Assembly: GCA_902597895.1 (NCBI GenBank)
Contig: CACJZM010000001.1
Span: 305,214 to 369,213, forward strand
Length of the DNA stretch: 64,000 bases
Source of the DNA: an uncultured Pelagibacteraceae bacterium
GTDB lineage: Bacteria; Pseudomonadota; Alphaproteobacteria; Pelagibacterales; Pelagibacteraceae
Direction: 5' to 3'
The notes below the pieces were generated by a model, which was not told where the DNA came from, ran no database searches, and worked only from the letters and a program-made list of their open reading frames with translations. Made by a program: the position numbers and the translations under genes. Position 1 is the stretch's first letter. Each line of letters opens with the position of its first letter. This document shows positions 9,998 to 18,878 of the stretch, in pieces.

Positions 9998-10871
9998 CTG
10001 AAGGATTTTTTAGTATTCCCTTGTAAGTTTCTATTCTTCTATCTCTAAAAAAAGGCCAGTGTTGTCTTGTAAAATCAATTTTTCTATAATCTACTTCACA
10101 GATTAAAATTCCTTCTTTTTTATCTCCAAGTCTACCAATAACTTTACCACTAGGATTTATAATCATTGAGTTTCCCCAAAATTGAATTTTTCTTCTACCC
10201 TTTTTTTCAGTCCCAACTCTATTGACAGCTACAATATATGTTCCATTTGCTATAGCATGTGATTTTTGAATTGTTATCCAAGAGTCTAATTGAGACCTTC
10301 CAAATTTTTTTTTCTCTTTTGGATGCCATCCTATCGCGGTGGGATAAAAAATTATTTGTGCACCTTTAAGTGCTGTAAGCCGTGCAGCCTCAGGGAACCA
10401 TTGATCCCAACATATTAGGTTACCAATATTTCCATATTTTGTCTGAGTAGATTTATAACCGAGGTCTCCTGGTGTAAAATAAAATTTCTCATAATATCCA
10501 GGATCATCAGGAATATGCATTTTTCTATACTTTGACAGTATTTTACCGTTTTCACTAATTACTATACTTGTGTTGTGATACAAACCGTGAGTTTTCTTTT
10601 CAAATACTGAAATCAATAAAATTACTTTTAATTCTTTTGCTAAGTCACAAAAAATTTTTGATGTTCTGCCTGGTATCTTTTCAGCAATTTTAAAGTTAGA
10701 ATGACTCTCTGCTTGACAAAAATAATTTGTTAAAAATAACTCAGGTAAACAAATAATTTTAGCTTTTTTAGAGGCAGCTTTTTTAATATTTTTAATCGAA
10801 AAATTTAAATTTTTTTCAAAATTATTAGAAATTTTACTTTGTATAATACCAATTTTTGTTTTTTTGATCAT
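9990..10871 (-). CDS. aguB: N-carbamoylputrescine amidase (nitrilase superfamily)
   Basis: Start set at MIKKTKIGIIQ (listed ORF extends to 10946); LPELFLTNYFCQ (E), KYRKMHIPDDPGYYEKFYFTPGD (K), NLICWDQWFPEAARL (C) catalytic motifs. Confidence 0.88.
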   Translation of the reverse strand: MIKKTKIGIIQSKISNNFEKNLNFSIKNIKKAASKKAKIICLPELFLTNYFCQAESHSNFKIAEKIPGRTSKIFCDLAKELKVILLISVFEKKTHGLYHNTSIVISENGKILSKYRKMHIPDDPGYYEKFYFTPGDLGYKSTQTKYGNIGNLICWDQWFPEAARLTALKGAQIIFYPTAIGWHPKEKKKFGRSQLDSWITIQKSHAIANGTYIVAVNRVGTEKKGRRKIQFWGNSMIINPSGKVIGRLGDKKEGILICEVDYRKIDFTRQHWPFFRDRRIETYKGILKNPSDE

Positions 10872-10875
10872 TAAA

Positions 10876-11916
10876 TCAAAATATTTTTGAGAAATTTTTT
10901 CTATCTCTATTTTTCCAATTACCATTGTGATAAGCATCACTAGCAATTAATGGCAAAACACTTGTTGCCTCAGCAAAAACCATTTGTTCTTTAGTTACAT
11001 CAACTTTGCCCCATGAGCTTGCTTCTTTTAAAGTAGAACTACTACACGCACCATCCCTTGAATCTGCTACTGTAATTTGAATTGCGTATTTATGCATATC
11101 TACATTTTTTCCCAATAATTCAGCACAAATAACTGTATCTTGAATAAAATTTTTTGGAACACCCCCACCTATCATGAATAAACCTGAACCTTTAGATTTA
11201 ATTTTAATTTCGGTTAGTTCTCTAAACTCTCTTATAGAATCAATAGTAACATGTTTATTTGGATTTTTTTCTTGATGCATTACTAAGCCAAAACCAGCGC
11301 TAGAGTCGGTGAACGCAGGACAGAATATTGGAACATTATGATCATAAGCCATTTCAATTAAAGATCCCTTTTTTTTTGCATTTTTTTTTAAATATTTCCC
11401 TATTTCTTGAATGAATTCTCTTGAAGTATAACTTTTCGGATCGAGTTCATCAGCAATTTCACAAATAGTTTTATCACACATTTGAAGTTCTTCTTCATCA
11501 ATATAAGTATCGTAAATTCTATCTATATAATTTTTTCTTAATTCAGCGTCATTTTGAAATTGAGAGCCTTGATAGTGTTTGAAACCTAAGGCTTCAAAGA
11601 AATCCATATCAATTATAGACGCTCCAGTAGCAACTATTGCATCTACCATATTGTATTTAATCATATCCCTATAAATATGCATACATCCTGCTGCTGAAGT
11701 AGATCCAGCTAGAGTTAAAAATATTGAACATTCTTTATCTTTTATCATTTGATTGAATATATCAGCAGCATTTGCAGTCTCTCTTGAAACGAAAGACATT
11801 TTTTTCATAGATTGAATTATTTTTCTAGAGTCGAATGAAGTTATATCAATATGTTCGACAGGAGATTTTAAAAAATCTTTTTTACTATTGTGACCTAGAT
11901 TTTTTTTATCTGACAT
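10876..11916 (-). CDS. Deoxyhypusine synthase-like protein (probable homospermidine/polyamine synthase)
   Basis: DHS-family motifs: ATGASIIDMDFFEALGFKHYQG, PIFCPAFTDSSAGF, IGGGVPKN, EASSWGKVDV (catalytic-Lys region), ATSVLPLIASDAYH; embedded in polyamine operon. Confidence 0.85.
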   Translation of the reverse strand: MSDKKNLGHNSKKDFLKSPVEHIDITSFDSRKIIQSMKKMSFVSRETANAADIFNQMIKDKECSIFLTLAGSTSAAGCMHIYRDMIKYNMVDAIVATGASIIDMDFFEALGFKHYQGSQFQNDAELRKNYIDRIYDTYIDEEELQMCDKTICEIADELDPKSYTSREFIQEIGKYLKKNAKKKGSLIEMAYDHNVPIFCPAFTDSSAGFGLVMHQEKNPNKHVTIDSIREFRELTEIKIKSKGSGLFMIGGGVPKNFIQDTVICAELLGKNVDMHKYAIQITVADSRDGACSSSTLKEASSWGKVDVTKEQMVFAEATSVLPLIASDAYHNGNWKNRDRKNFSKIF

Positions 11917-13094
11917 TATGCAACAAGAAATTGTTTATCAAATTCTTTGTCATACATAGTCATAATGGGTCTATCTTCTAATTCAAATATATTATTTGAA
12001 TATAGACCATTAAAATCAGTTCTAAATGTTAATCCATATGCTCCAAGTTGGCCAAGCTCTATGTAATCATTTTCTTTAATATTATTGGGTAAAACAAAAG
12101 GGCCCTTCATGTAATCCATGCTATCACATGTTGGTCCATAAAAATCAAATGAGGTTAATTTTTTTGATATTATCCTACCATTAGTTATTAATTTACTAGG
12201 ATAAACTATATTTGGAACTCCAGCATCAAACAAAGTTCCGTATGTTCCATCATTAATATAAAGTTTTTGTTTTTTTCTTAAATTTACCCTTACTATTGTA
12301 GAACCACTCTCAGCAACTATGGCTCTACCTGGTTCACAAATAATTTCTGGAAGATTTTCTAATTTTAAATTTTTTAAAGCATCTTGGATTTCATTAAAAT
12401 AACTTTCTATGGATTGAGGTATTAAATCTGGGTATATTGTTGGAAAACCTCCCCCAACATTTATATAGTCAGGAATAATTTTTGTACGTTTAATAATGTT
12501 TCCTATTTCTTTAATTCCTTTACTGTAAGAAATTGGATGCATACATTGTGATCCTACATGAAAACTTAATCCAATTTTTTTAGCATATTGTTTTGTTAGT
12601 CTTAGTAAACCAGTAGCTTCTGAAGTAAGTGCACCAAACTTTTTTGATAAATCAATCTCCGCGTGTTCGTTAGATACTGCAACTCGCACAAATAATTCTA
12701 AATCTTTAGCTTGACCAGTGCTTTCTATTATTTTAATTAATTCATCTTTAGAGTCTAAAGAAAAAGTTTTTACCCCATAATTAAAATATGCTTCTTTAAT
12801 ACTTTCCCTACTTTTAACTGTATGCATATAAGAGCATTTAACACTCTTATCTATTTCCCTAATTGCCTTAATTTCATTGATAGATGCAACATCAAAGTTC
12901 TTAATCCCACTATCAATTATTGTCTTAATTACTAGTGGATGTGGATTAGTTTTAACGGCATATAAAACTTTCCCAGGAAAATTGTTTTGAAAAAATTTTG
13001 AAGCTACTTGTATAGAATTTTTTCTTATACAATAAATTGGTTCATCCGGTCGCAGTTGATTTACTAATTTTTCAACTGTTTTAAATTTTTCCAT
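11916..13094 (-). CDS. Ornithine/lysine (PLP alanine-racemase-fold) decarboxylase
   Basis: VLYAVKTNPHPLV (PLP Lys), FHVGSQC, GGGFP, EPGRAIVAESG, GPTCDSMDYM (catalytic Cys), DFNGLYSNN; 392 aa fold III decarboxylase. Confidence 0.9.
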   Translation of the reverse strand: MEKFKTVEKLVNQLRPDEPIYCIRKNSIQVASKFFQNNFPGKVLYAVKTNPHPLVIKTIIDSGIKNFDVASINEIKAIREIDKSVKCSYMHTVKSRESIKEAYFNYGVKTFSLDSKDELIKIIESTGQAKDLELFVRVAVSNEHAEIDLSKKFGALTSEATGLLRLTKQYAKKIGLSFHVGSQCMHPISYSKGIKEIGNIIKRTKIIPDYINVGGGFPTIYPDLIPQSIESYFNEIQDALKNLKLENLPEIICEPGRAIVAESGSTIVRVNLRKKQKLYINDGTYGTLFDAGVPNIVYPSKLITNGRIISKKLTSFDFYGPTCDSMDYMKGPFVLPNNIKENDYIELGQLGAYGLTFRTDFNGLYSNNIFELEDRPIMTMYDKEFDKQFLVA

Positions 13095-13120
13095 ATTTAG
13101 CCCCTCAAAAAAAATTTAAC

Positions 13121-13148
13121 AAAAAAAAAGTGCATATCTCTTATGCAC
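13121..13148 (-). terminator. Intrinsic terminator-like hairpin in the 5' leader of the decarboxylase operon (candidate attenuator)
   Basis: On minus strand: GTGCATA-AGAGA-TATGCAC followed by nine T; perfect 7-bp stem at 13130-13148; followed downstream by GAGGGG SD and ATG at 13094. Confidence 0.75.
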
Positions 13149-13182
13149 CTTTATAAATCCAGCATTTATGGGATATATTCAT
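13141..13182 (-). CDS. Putative 13-codon leader peptide MNISHKCWIYKGA* upstream of polyamine operon
   Basis: ATG (13182-13180) to TAA (13143-13141) read directly on minus strand; stop codon overlaps 5' arm of terminator hairpin; no clear SD. Confidence 0.4.
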   Translation of the reverse strand: MNISHKCWIYKGA

Positions 13183-13229
13183 TAAAGTAAAGAAAATAAT
13201 ACTATTGAAATTTAACTTTTAAACACCAT

Positions 13230-13802
13230 ATGTGTTCCATGATACCGTCTGAAAACACTAAAAATATAAGTCAATTTGAGGATAAATCACTACTCATAGT
13301 TGATGACGACAATCCTTTTAGAGAGAGATTAGCTAGAGCTATGGAAAAAAAAGGTTTTCAAGTATCTCAAGCCGAAGGTGTAAAAAAAGGTTTAGAATCA
13401 GTTAAACAAAAAAAACCTGCTTTTGCAGTAGTTGACCTTAGATTAGGTGATGGAAATGGATTAGAGGTTGTAAAAGAAATACAGAGCTCTAATTCGAAAA
13501 GTAGAGTTGTTATGCTAACAGGTTATGGAAATATTCCAACTGCAGTTGCAGCAATTAAGCAAGGTGCGATAGATTATTTAGCAAAACCTGCAGATGCAGA
13601 TGATGTAGAAAGAGCTCTTTTAGCTGATCCAAATAGCAAAGCTGCACCTCCTGAAAACCCAATGTCAGCAGATAGAGTTAAGTGGGAACATATACATAGA
13701 GTTTTTGAATTATGTAATAGAAATGTATCGGAAACTGCAAGAAGACTTAAGATGCATAGAAGAACTCTTCAAAGAATACTTTCAAAAAGATCTCCTAGAT
13801 AA
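13230..13802 (+). CDS. regA: RegA/PrrA/ActR-type response regulator (Fis-type HTH)
   Basis: LLIVDDDNPFRERLARAMEKKGF, MLTGYGNIPTAVAAIKQGAIDYLAKPADADD, DRVKWEHIHRVFELCNRNVSETARRLKMHRRTLQRIL; alternative start at 13239. Confidence 0.9.
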   Translation: MCSMIPSENTKNISQFEDKSLLIVDDDNPFRERLARAMEKKGFQVSQAEGVKKGLESVKQKKPAFAVVDLRLGDGNGLEVVKEIQSSNSKSRVVMLTGYGNIPTAVAAIKQGAIDYLAKPADADDVERALLADPNSKAAPPENPMSADRVKWEHIHRVFELCNRNVSETARRLKMHRRTLQRILSKRSPR

Positions 13803-14346
13803 ATTTTCTTAATTTAATAATTTTTTTCACTAATAAAGCTAGTATTAACATTTTAAATAATTCGGCTAAAAGAAATGGTAAAACACCAAGTTCAAGAAGA
13901 GGTTTATCCCATCCAATTAAAATTCCAAGCCAAATCACACCTAAAATATAAATACTAGATACTGACAATATTATTTTACAAAAATTATAAAATATATTTT
14001 TATTATAATTAAAAAAACCAGCTAAAAAAGTAGCAAATAAAAATCCAATTAAATATCCCATAGTTGGACCAGTGAAATATGTTAAGCCAATTCCTCTTTC
14101 AGGTGAATTTGAAAAAACTGGAAAACCCAAAATACCTTCTAATAAATAAAGCCCAACAGTTGCTAAAGCTATTTTATATCCAAATGCAATACCAAAAAAA
14201 ATTACCAAAAATGTTTGCATGGTCATTGGTACAGGATAAAAGGGAATTTTAATTTTAGCAGATAACGTTAGTAGAATTGTGCCTAGAAAAATTACTAAAA
14301 AATATTTTAAAGTTTTTTGTAAATTATTTGCCTTAGTGATTTCCAT
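13795..14346 (-). CDS. bioY: BioY-type biotin transporter S component
   Basis: KIPFYPVPMTMQTFLVIFFG, GLYLLEGILGFPVF, GPTMGYLIGFL motifs. Confidence 0.88.
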   Translation of the reverse strand: MEITKANNLQKTLKYFLVIFLGTILLTLSAKIKIPFYPVPMTMQTFLVIFFGIAFGYKIALATVGLYLLEGILGFPVFSNSPERGIGLTYFTGPTMGYLIGFLFATFLAGFFNYNKNIFYNFCKIILSVSSIYILGVIWLGILIGWDKPLLELGVLPFLLAELFKMLILALLVKKIIKLRKFI

Positions 14347-14378
14347 AGTTTGACTTTACTACTATTATTTAGATTTAT

Positions 14379-15308
14379 CTAGTTTTTTGTTAATGTTAAA
14401 AATACATCTTCTAAATCACCATCATCTGTAGATATATCAATTATATTTACACCTTGCGTTTCTATAGATTGAATTAAATCCCTCATATTAACTTTACTTT
14501 TTTCATATATAACAGATAGATAATTCTCATTATTTGATAATATTTTAAGTGAACTAAATAAATTTTCTTGTGTATTAACTTTTTTATTAACCGTGAATTT
14601 TACTTTTTTTGTTTGAATTTTTTCTAAGAGATTACTTGTACTATCTAAAGCAACTAACCTTCCTTTATTAAGAATACCAATTCTATCACACATTTTTTCA
14701 GCTTCTTCTAAATAATGTGTTGTTAAAATTATTGTAACACCTTGTTTATTTAAAGACTTAACGTTATCCCAAAGATTTCCTCTTAATTCGACATCAACAC
14801 CCGCAGTTGGTTCATCTAATATTACTATAGGTGGTTTATGAACTAATGCTTTGGCTACCATTAATCTTCTTTTCATTCCTCCAGATAAACTTCTTGTATA
14901 ACTTCTAGACTGATCTTCCAATGAAACAAGCTTAAGAATAACATCTGTAATCCGATCTTTTTTTCTTATTCCATACATTCCAGCTTGTAATTCTAATAAT
15001 TTTCTTGGAGTAAAAAAAGGGTCAACGTTAATTTCTTGAGGAACTATACCAATCGAAGCTCTTACTTGTCTTGGATTTTTATCAATATCAAACCCCCAAA
15101 CACTAACTTCTCCTGAAGATTTCATAGTTGTGCCACTTAAAATATTAATAAATGTACTTTTGCCAGCACCATTAGGTCCCAAAAGACCAAAAATTTCTCC
15201 TTCTTTCACTTCTAAGTTTAATCCATCAAGTGCAAGAGTAGATTTAGAACTATCTTTTGAATAAGTTTTATTTAAGTTTTTAACATACAAAACATTTTTT
15301 TTGTTCAT
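14379..15308 (-). CDS. ABC-2 type transporter ATP-binding protein
   Basis: Walker A GLLGPNGAGKST, signature LSGGMKRRLMVAKAL, Walker B IVILDEPTAGVD. Confidence 0.88.
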   Translation of the reverse strand: MNKKNVLYVKNLNKTYSKDSSKSTLALDGLNLEVKEGEIFGLLGPNGAGKSTFINILSGTTMKSSGEVSVWGFDIDKNPRQVRASIGIVPQEINVDPFFTPRKLLELQAGMYGIRKKDRITDVILKLVSLEDQSRSYTRSLSGGMKRRLMVAKALVHKPPIVILDEPTAGVDVELRGNLWDNVKSLNKQGVTIILTTHYLEEAEKMCDRIGILNKGRLVALDSTSNLLEKIQTKKVKFTVNKKVNTQENLFSSLKILSNNENYLSVIYEKSKVNMRDLIQSIETQGVNIIDISTDDGDLEDVFLTLTKN

Positions 15309-15357
15309 ATTTAAATATACGTTTATAACATTAGTATAAATTAAGGTAACATTATTT

Positions 15358-18126
15358 ATGACTAAAATAAAAAAAACTGATCATTTCTATTTGATTGATG
15401 GATCAGGATATATTTTTAGAGCATATTATGCTCTTCCACCTTTGACTAGAAAAAGTGATGGACTACCTACTGGAGCTGTAAATGGGTTTTGTAATATGTT
15501 ATTCAAATTACTTGAGGACTCAAAGTCAGATGATAATAAAGAAAAACCAACACACTTTGTAGTAATTTTTGACTCAGCAAGAAAAAATTTTAGAAATGAA
15601 ATTTATTCTGATTACAAAGGAAACAGATCTGATGCACCAGATGATTTGATACCTCAATTTGATTATATAAGAAAATCTGTAGAGGCTTTCAATCTACCCT
15701 CAGTAGAGTTATTGAATTATGAAGCTGATGATTTAATTGCAACTTATTCTGAACAAATTTTGTCTGCAGGTGCAAAAGTTACGATTATATCTTCTGACAA
15801 AGACCTAATGCAGCTTTATAAAAAAAATATTAGAATTTATGACCCAATGAAAAATAAATATATTTCTGATCAAGATATATTAGATAAATTTGGAGTTGAA
15901 CCAAGCAAAGTAATAGATGTCCAAGCGCTTGCAGGAGATAGTAGTGATAACGTTCCAGGTGTACCTGGCATAGGCGTGAAGACTGCAGCTGAATTAATAA
16001 ACGAATACAAAACCTTAGAGAATTTATTAAAAAAAGCTAGTGAAATTAAGCAAAACAAAAGAAGACAAACTTTAATTGAAAATAAAGATAAAGCTATAGT
16101 AAGTAAAAAGTTAGTAACCTTAAAAAAAGATGTTCCAATTAAAAATGAGATAATTGAGTTTAAATTAAAAAATGTTGATAAAAAAAAACTTTATGATTTT
16201 TTAAGAGAAATGGAATTTAACAGATTATTAAGTTCAGCAATATCAACATATGGTGAAATAGGGTTTGAGAAAGATCAAAAAATTGAAAAAAGTATAAATC
16301 AAAAAATTAATTCAAAAAATTATCAATTAATAGAAAATGAAAAAGATTTAGATAAATGGTTAAAAGAGGCAGAAGAAAAAGGTGAGTTTGCAATTGATAC
16401 TGAAACAACATCTTTGGATCCTCATCAGGCTGATTTAGTTGGTATTTCTTTATCCACTAAAGTTGGTCATGCTTGTTATATACCACTAGCACATAAATCT
16501 AAAAAAAACATGAATGAAAAATCAATAATAAAAAAGATTAAACCAATTCTAGAAGATAAGAGTATTAAAAAAATTGGTCAAAACATTAAATTTGATTACA
16601 TAATATTATTTCATAGAGGAATAGATATGACTTCAATGGAGGATACTATGTTGATGTCTTATGTTTTAGATGCAGGAAAAAATCGCCATAACATGGATAC
16701 ATTGTCTCAAATTCATTTAGATCATAAAACCATATCTTATAAAGATTTAGTTGGTACAGGGAAAAAACAAATTAATTTTAGTGAGGTAGATTTAGACTTG
16801 GCAAAAAATTATGCATCTGAAGATGCTGATATAACTTTTAGACTATATCAAATCTTTATAAAAAATCTGAAATCTGAAAAATTACTAAATATTTATGAAA
16901 TCTTTGAAAAACCGCTGATAAAAATTTTAGCACATATGGAAATTTGTGGAATTAAAGTTGATAATAACTTTTTGAAGATTTTATCAAAAAAATTTGAAGG
17001 AAAGATACAAAAACTTGAAAAAGAAATTTTTAAAATTTCAAAAAAAAAATTCAATATTGGCTCAACTAAACAATTGGGTGAAATAATGTATAATGAATTG
17101 AAAATTGCGAATATAAAAAAAACAAAAAAAGGTAGCTTTGCAACTAGCGCACAAGTATTAGAAGATTTATCATTTAAAGGACATGAATTACCAAAATTAG
17201 TTTTAGATTGGAGACAGGTAACAAAACTAAAAAATACTTATTCAGACTCATTACAAGAACATATAAATAAAAATTCTAAAAGGGTTCATACGTCATTTTT
17301 ACTTGCCGCAACATCTACAGGTAGATTAGCCTCTAGTGATCCAAATTTACAAAATATACCAATCAAGTCAGACGATGGAAAAGATATAAGAAAATCTTTT
17401 ATAGCTGATAATCAATCGTTGCTTATTTCTGCTGATTATAATCAAATTGAAATGAGAATCTTAGCTGATTTAGCTGATGTGAAAGAACTAAAAAAAGCTT
17501 TTAAAAATAACGAGGATATTCATTCCTTAACCGCAAGCCAAGTTTTTAATGTTAAAGTTAAAGATGTTAATTCTGATATGAGAAGAAAAGCAAAAGCAAT
17601 TAATTTTGGTATCATTTATGGAATCTCCCAATATGGTCTTGCAAAACAAATAGGTGTTTCCAATGTTGAAGCAGAAGAATTTCTAAACGCATATTTTATA
17701 AAATTTCCAGAAATTAAAAATTATATGGAATATACAATTAAATTTTGTAGGAAAAGTGGATTTGTAAACAATATTTTTGGAAGGCGAACGCATGTTACAG
17801 GAATTAATGACAAAAATTTTAATATCAGAAATTTTCAAGAAAGAGCCGCAATTAATGCTCCTATTCAGGGATCAGCATCAGAAATAATGAGACTTGCAAT
17901 GATAAGAATTAATAAGAAATTTGAGTCAATTAAAAACCTGAATTGTAAAATTTTATTACAAATACATGATGAATTAATTTTTGAAGTGAAAAAAGATGAA
18001 GTACTAGAATATGAAAAATTAATAAAAAAAGAGATGTCAAGTGTTAAGGATAGTGATTTACATACATTTTCAATACCTCTTTCAATTGACATTAATCATG
18101 GTAATAATTGGGGTGAACTACATTAA
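15358..18126 (+). CDS. polA: DNA polymerase I
   Basis: 5'-3' exo N terminus, FAIDTETTSLDPHQADLVGIS 3'-5' exo motif, SADYNQIEMRILADL, RRKAKAINFGIIYGIS, QIHDELIFEV pol motifs; 922 aa. Confidence 0.96.
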   Translation: MTKIKKTDHFYLIDGSGYIFRAYYALPPLTRKSDGLPTGAVNGFCNMLFKLLEDSKSDDNKEKPTHFVVIFDSARKNFRNEIYSDYKGNRSDAPDDLIPQFDYIRKSVEAFNLPSVELLNYEADDLIATYSEQILSAGAKVTIISSDKDLMQLYKKNIRIYDPMKNKYISDQDILDKFGVEPSKVIDVQALAGDSSDNVPGVPGIGVKTAAELINEYKTLENLLKKASEIKQNKRRQTLIENKDKAIVSKKLVTLKKDVPIKNEIIEFKLKNVDKKKLYDFLREMEFNRLLSSAISTYGEIGFEKDQKIEKSINQKINSKNYQLIENEKDLDKWLKEAEEKGEFAIDTETTSLDPHQADLVGISLSTKVGHACYIPLAHKSKKNMNEKSIIKKIKPILEDKSIKKIGQNIKFDYIILFHRGIDMTSMEDTMLMSYVLDAGKNRHNMDTLSQIHLDHKTISYKDLVGTGKKQINFSEVDLDLAKNYASEDADITFRLYQIFIKNLKSEKLLNIYEIFEKPLIKILAHMEICGIKVDNNFLKILSKKFEGKIQKLEKEIFKISKKKFNIGSTKQLGEIMYNELKIANIKKTKKGSFATSAQVLEDLSFKGHELPKLVLDWRQVTKLKNTYSDSLQEHINKNSKRVHTSFLLAATSTGRLASSDPNLQNIPIKSDDGKDIRKSFIADNQSLLISADYNQIEMRILADLADVKELKKAFKNNEDIHSLTASQVFNVKVKDVNSDMRRKAKAINFGIIYGISQYGLAKQIGVSNVEAEEFLNAYFIKFPEIKNYMEYTIKFCRKSGFVNNIFGRRTHVTGINDKNFNIRNFQERAAINAPIQGSASEIMRLAMIRINKKFESIKNLNCKILLQIHDELIFEVKKDEVLEYEKLIKKEMSSVKDSDLHTFSIPLSIDINHGNNWGELH

Positions 18127-18179
18127 GCAAAACCATCTATTGCCCAAATTAGAACAATTTAGTATTTTTAAAGTAGTCT

Positions 18180-18878
18180 ATGAAAGAAACAATTGCATTA
18201 ATTGATGATGATAGAAATATTTTAACCAGCTTAAGTATTGCTTTAGAAAAAGAGGGTTTTAAAGTTCAAACTTATCTGGATGGAGAAAGTGCTCTTATTG
18301 GTTTAACTAGATCGCCTCCAGATCTAGCGGTTATAGACATTAAAATGCCTAGGATGGATGGAGAAGAGTTGCTTAGAAAATTGAGGAAGAAAACTTCTTT
18401 ACCTGTAATCATGTTAACTTCAAAAGATGAGGAAGTAGATGAATTATTAAACTTAAAACTAGGTGCTGATGATTTTGTAAAAAAATCAGGTGGATTTTCA
18501 CAGAAGATTTTAATTGAGAGGATTAGAGTTCAATTAAGAAAAAAGGATACCAATGTAGAGGATAACAAGAACATCATATCTCATGGAAAACTAAAACTTG
18601 ATCCATCCCAATTAGAGTGTGAGTGGGCAGGCAAACAATTGCCTGATAAATTAACAACTACTGAATTTTTAATAGTTAAAGAGTTAGCAAAACGACCAGG
18701 TATAATTAAGGAAAGATCACAATTAATGGATATTGCATATAGAGAAGATACGGACATCGAAGACAGAACTATAGATAGTCACGTAAAGAGAATAAGAAAA
18801 AAATTTAAAAAAGTTGATAGTAATTTTTCTGCAATAGAAACTAGATATGGCAGTGGTTATCGTTGGAATGTAAGTTGA
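18180..18878 (+). CDS. chvI: ChvI-type OmpR-family response regulator
   Basis: IALIDDDRNILTSLSIALEKEGFKVQTYLDGESAL, DIKMPRMDGEELLRKLR, C-terminal winged helix; followed by ChvG-like kinase. Confidence 0.85.
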   Translation: MKETIALIDDDRNILTSLSIALEKEGFKVQTYLDGESALIGLTRSPPDLAVIDIKMPRMDGEELLRKLRKKTSLPVIMLTSKDEEVDELLNLKLGADDFVKKSGGFSQKILIERIRVQLRKKDTNVEDNKNIISHGKLKLDPSQLECEWAGKQLPDKLTTTEFLIVKELAKRPGIIKERSQLMDIAYREDTDIEDRTIDSHVKRIRKKFKKVDSNFSAIETRYGSGYRWNVS

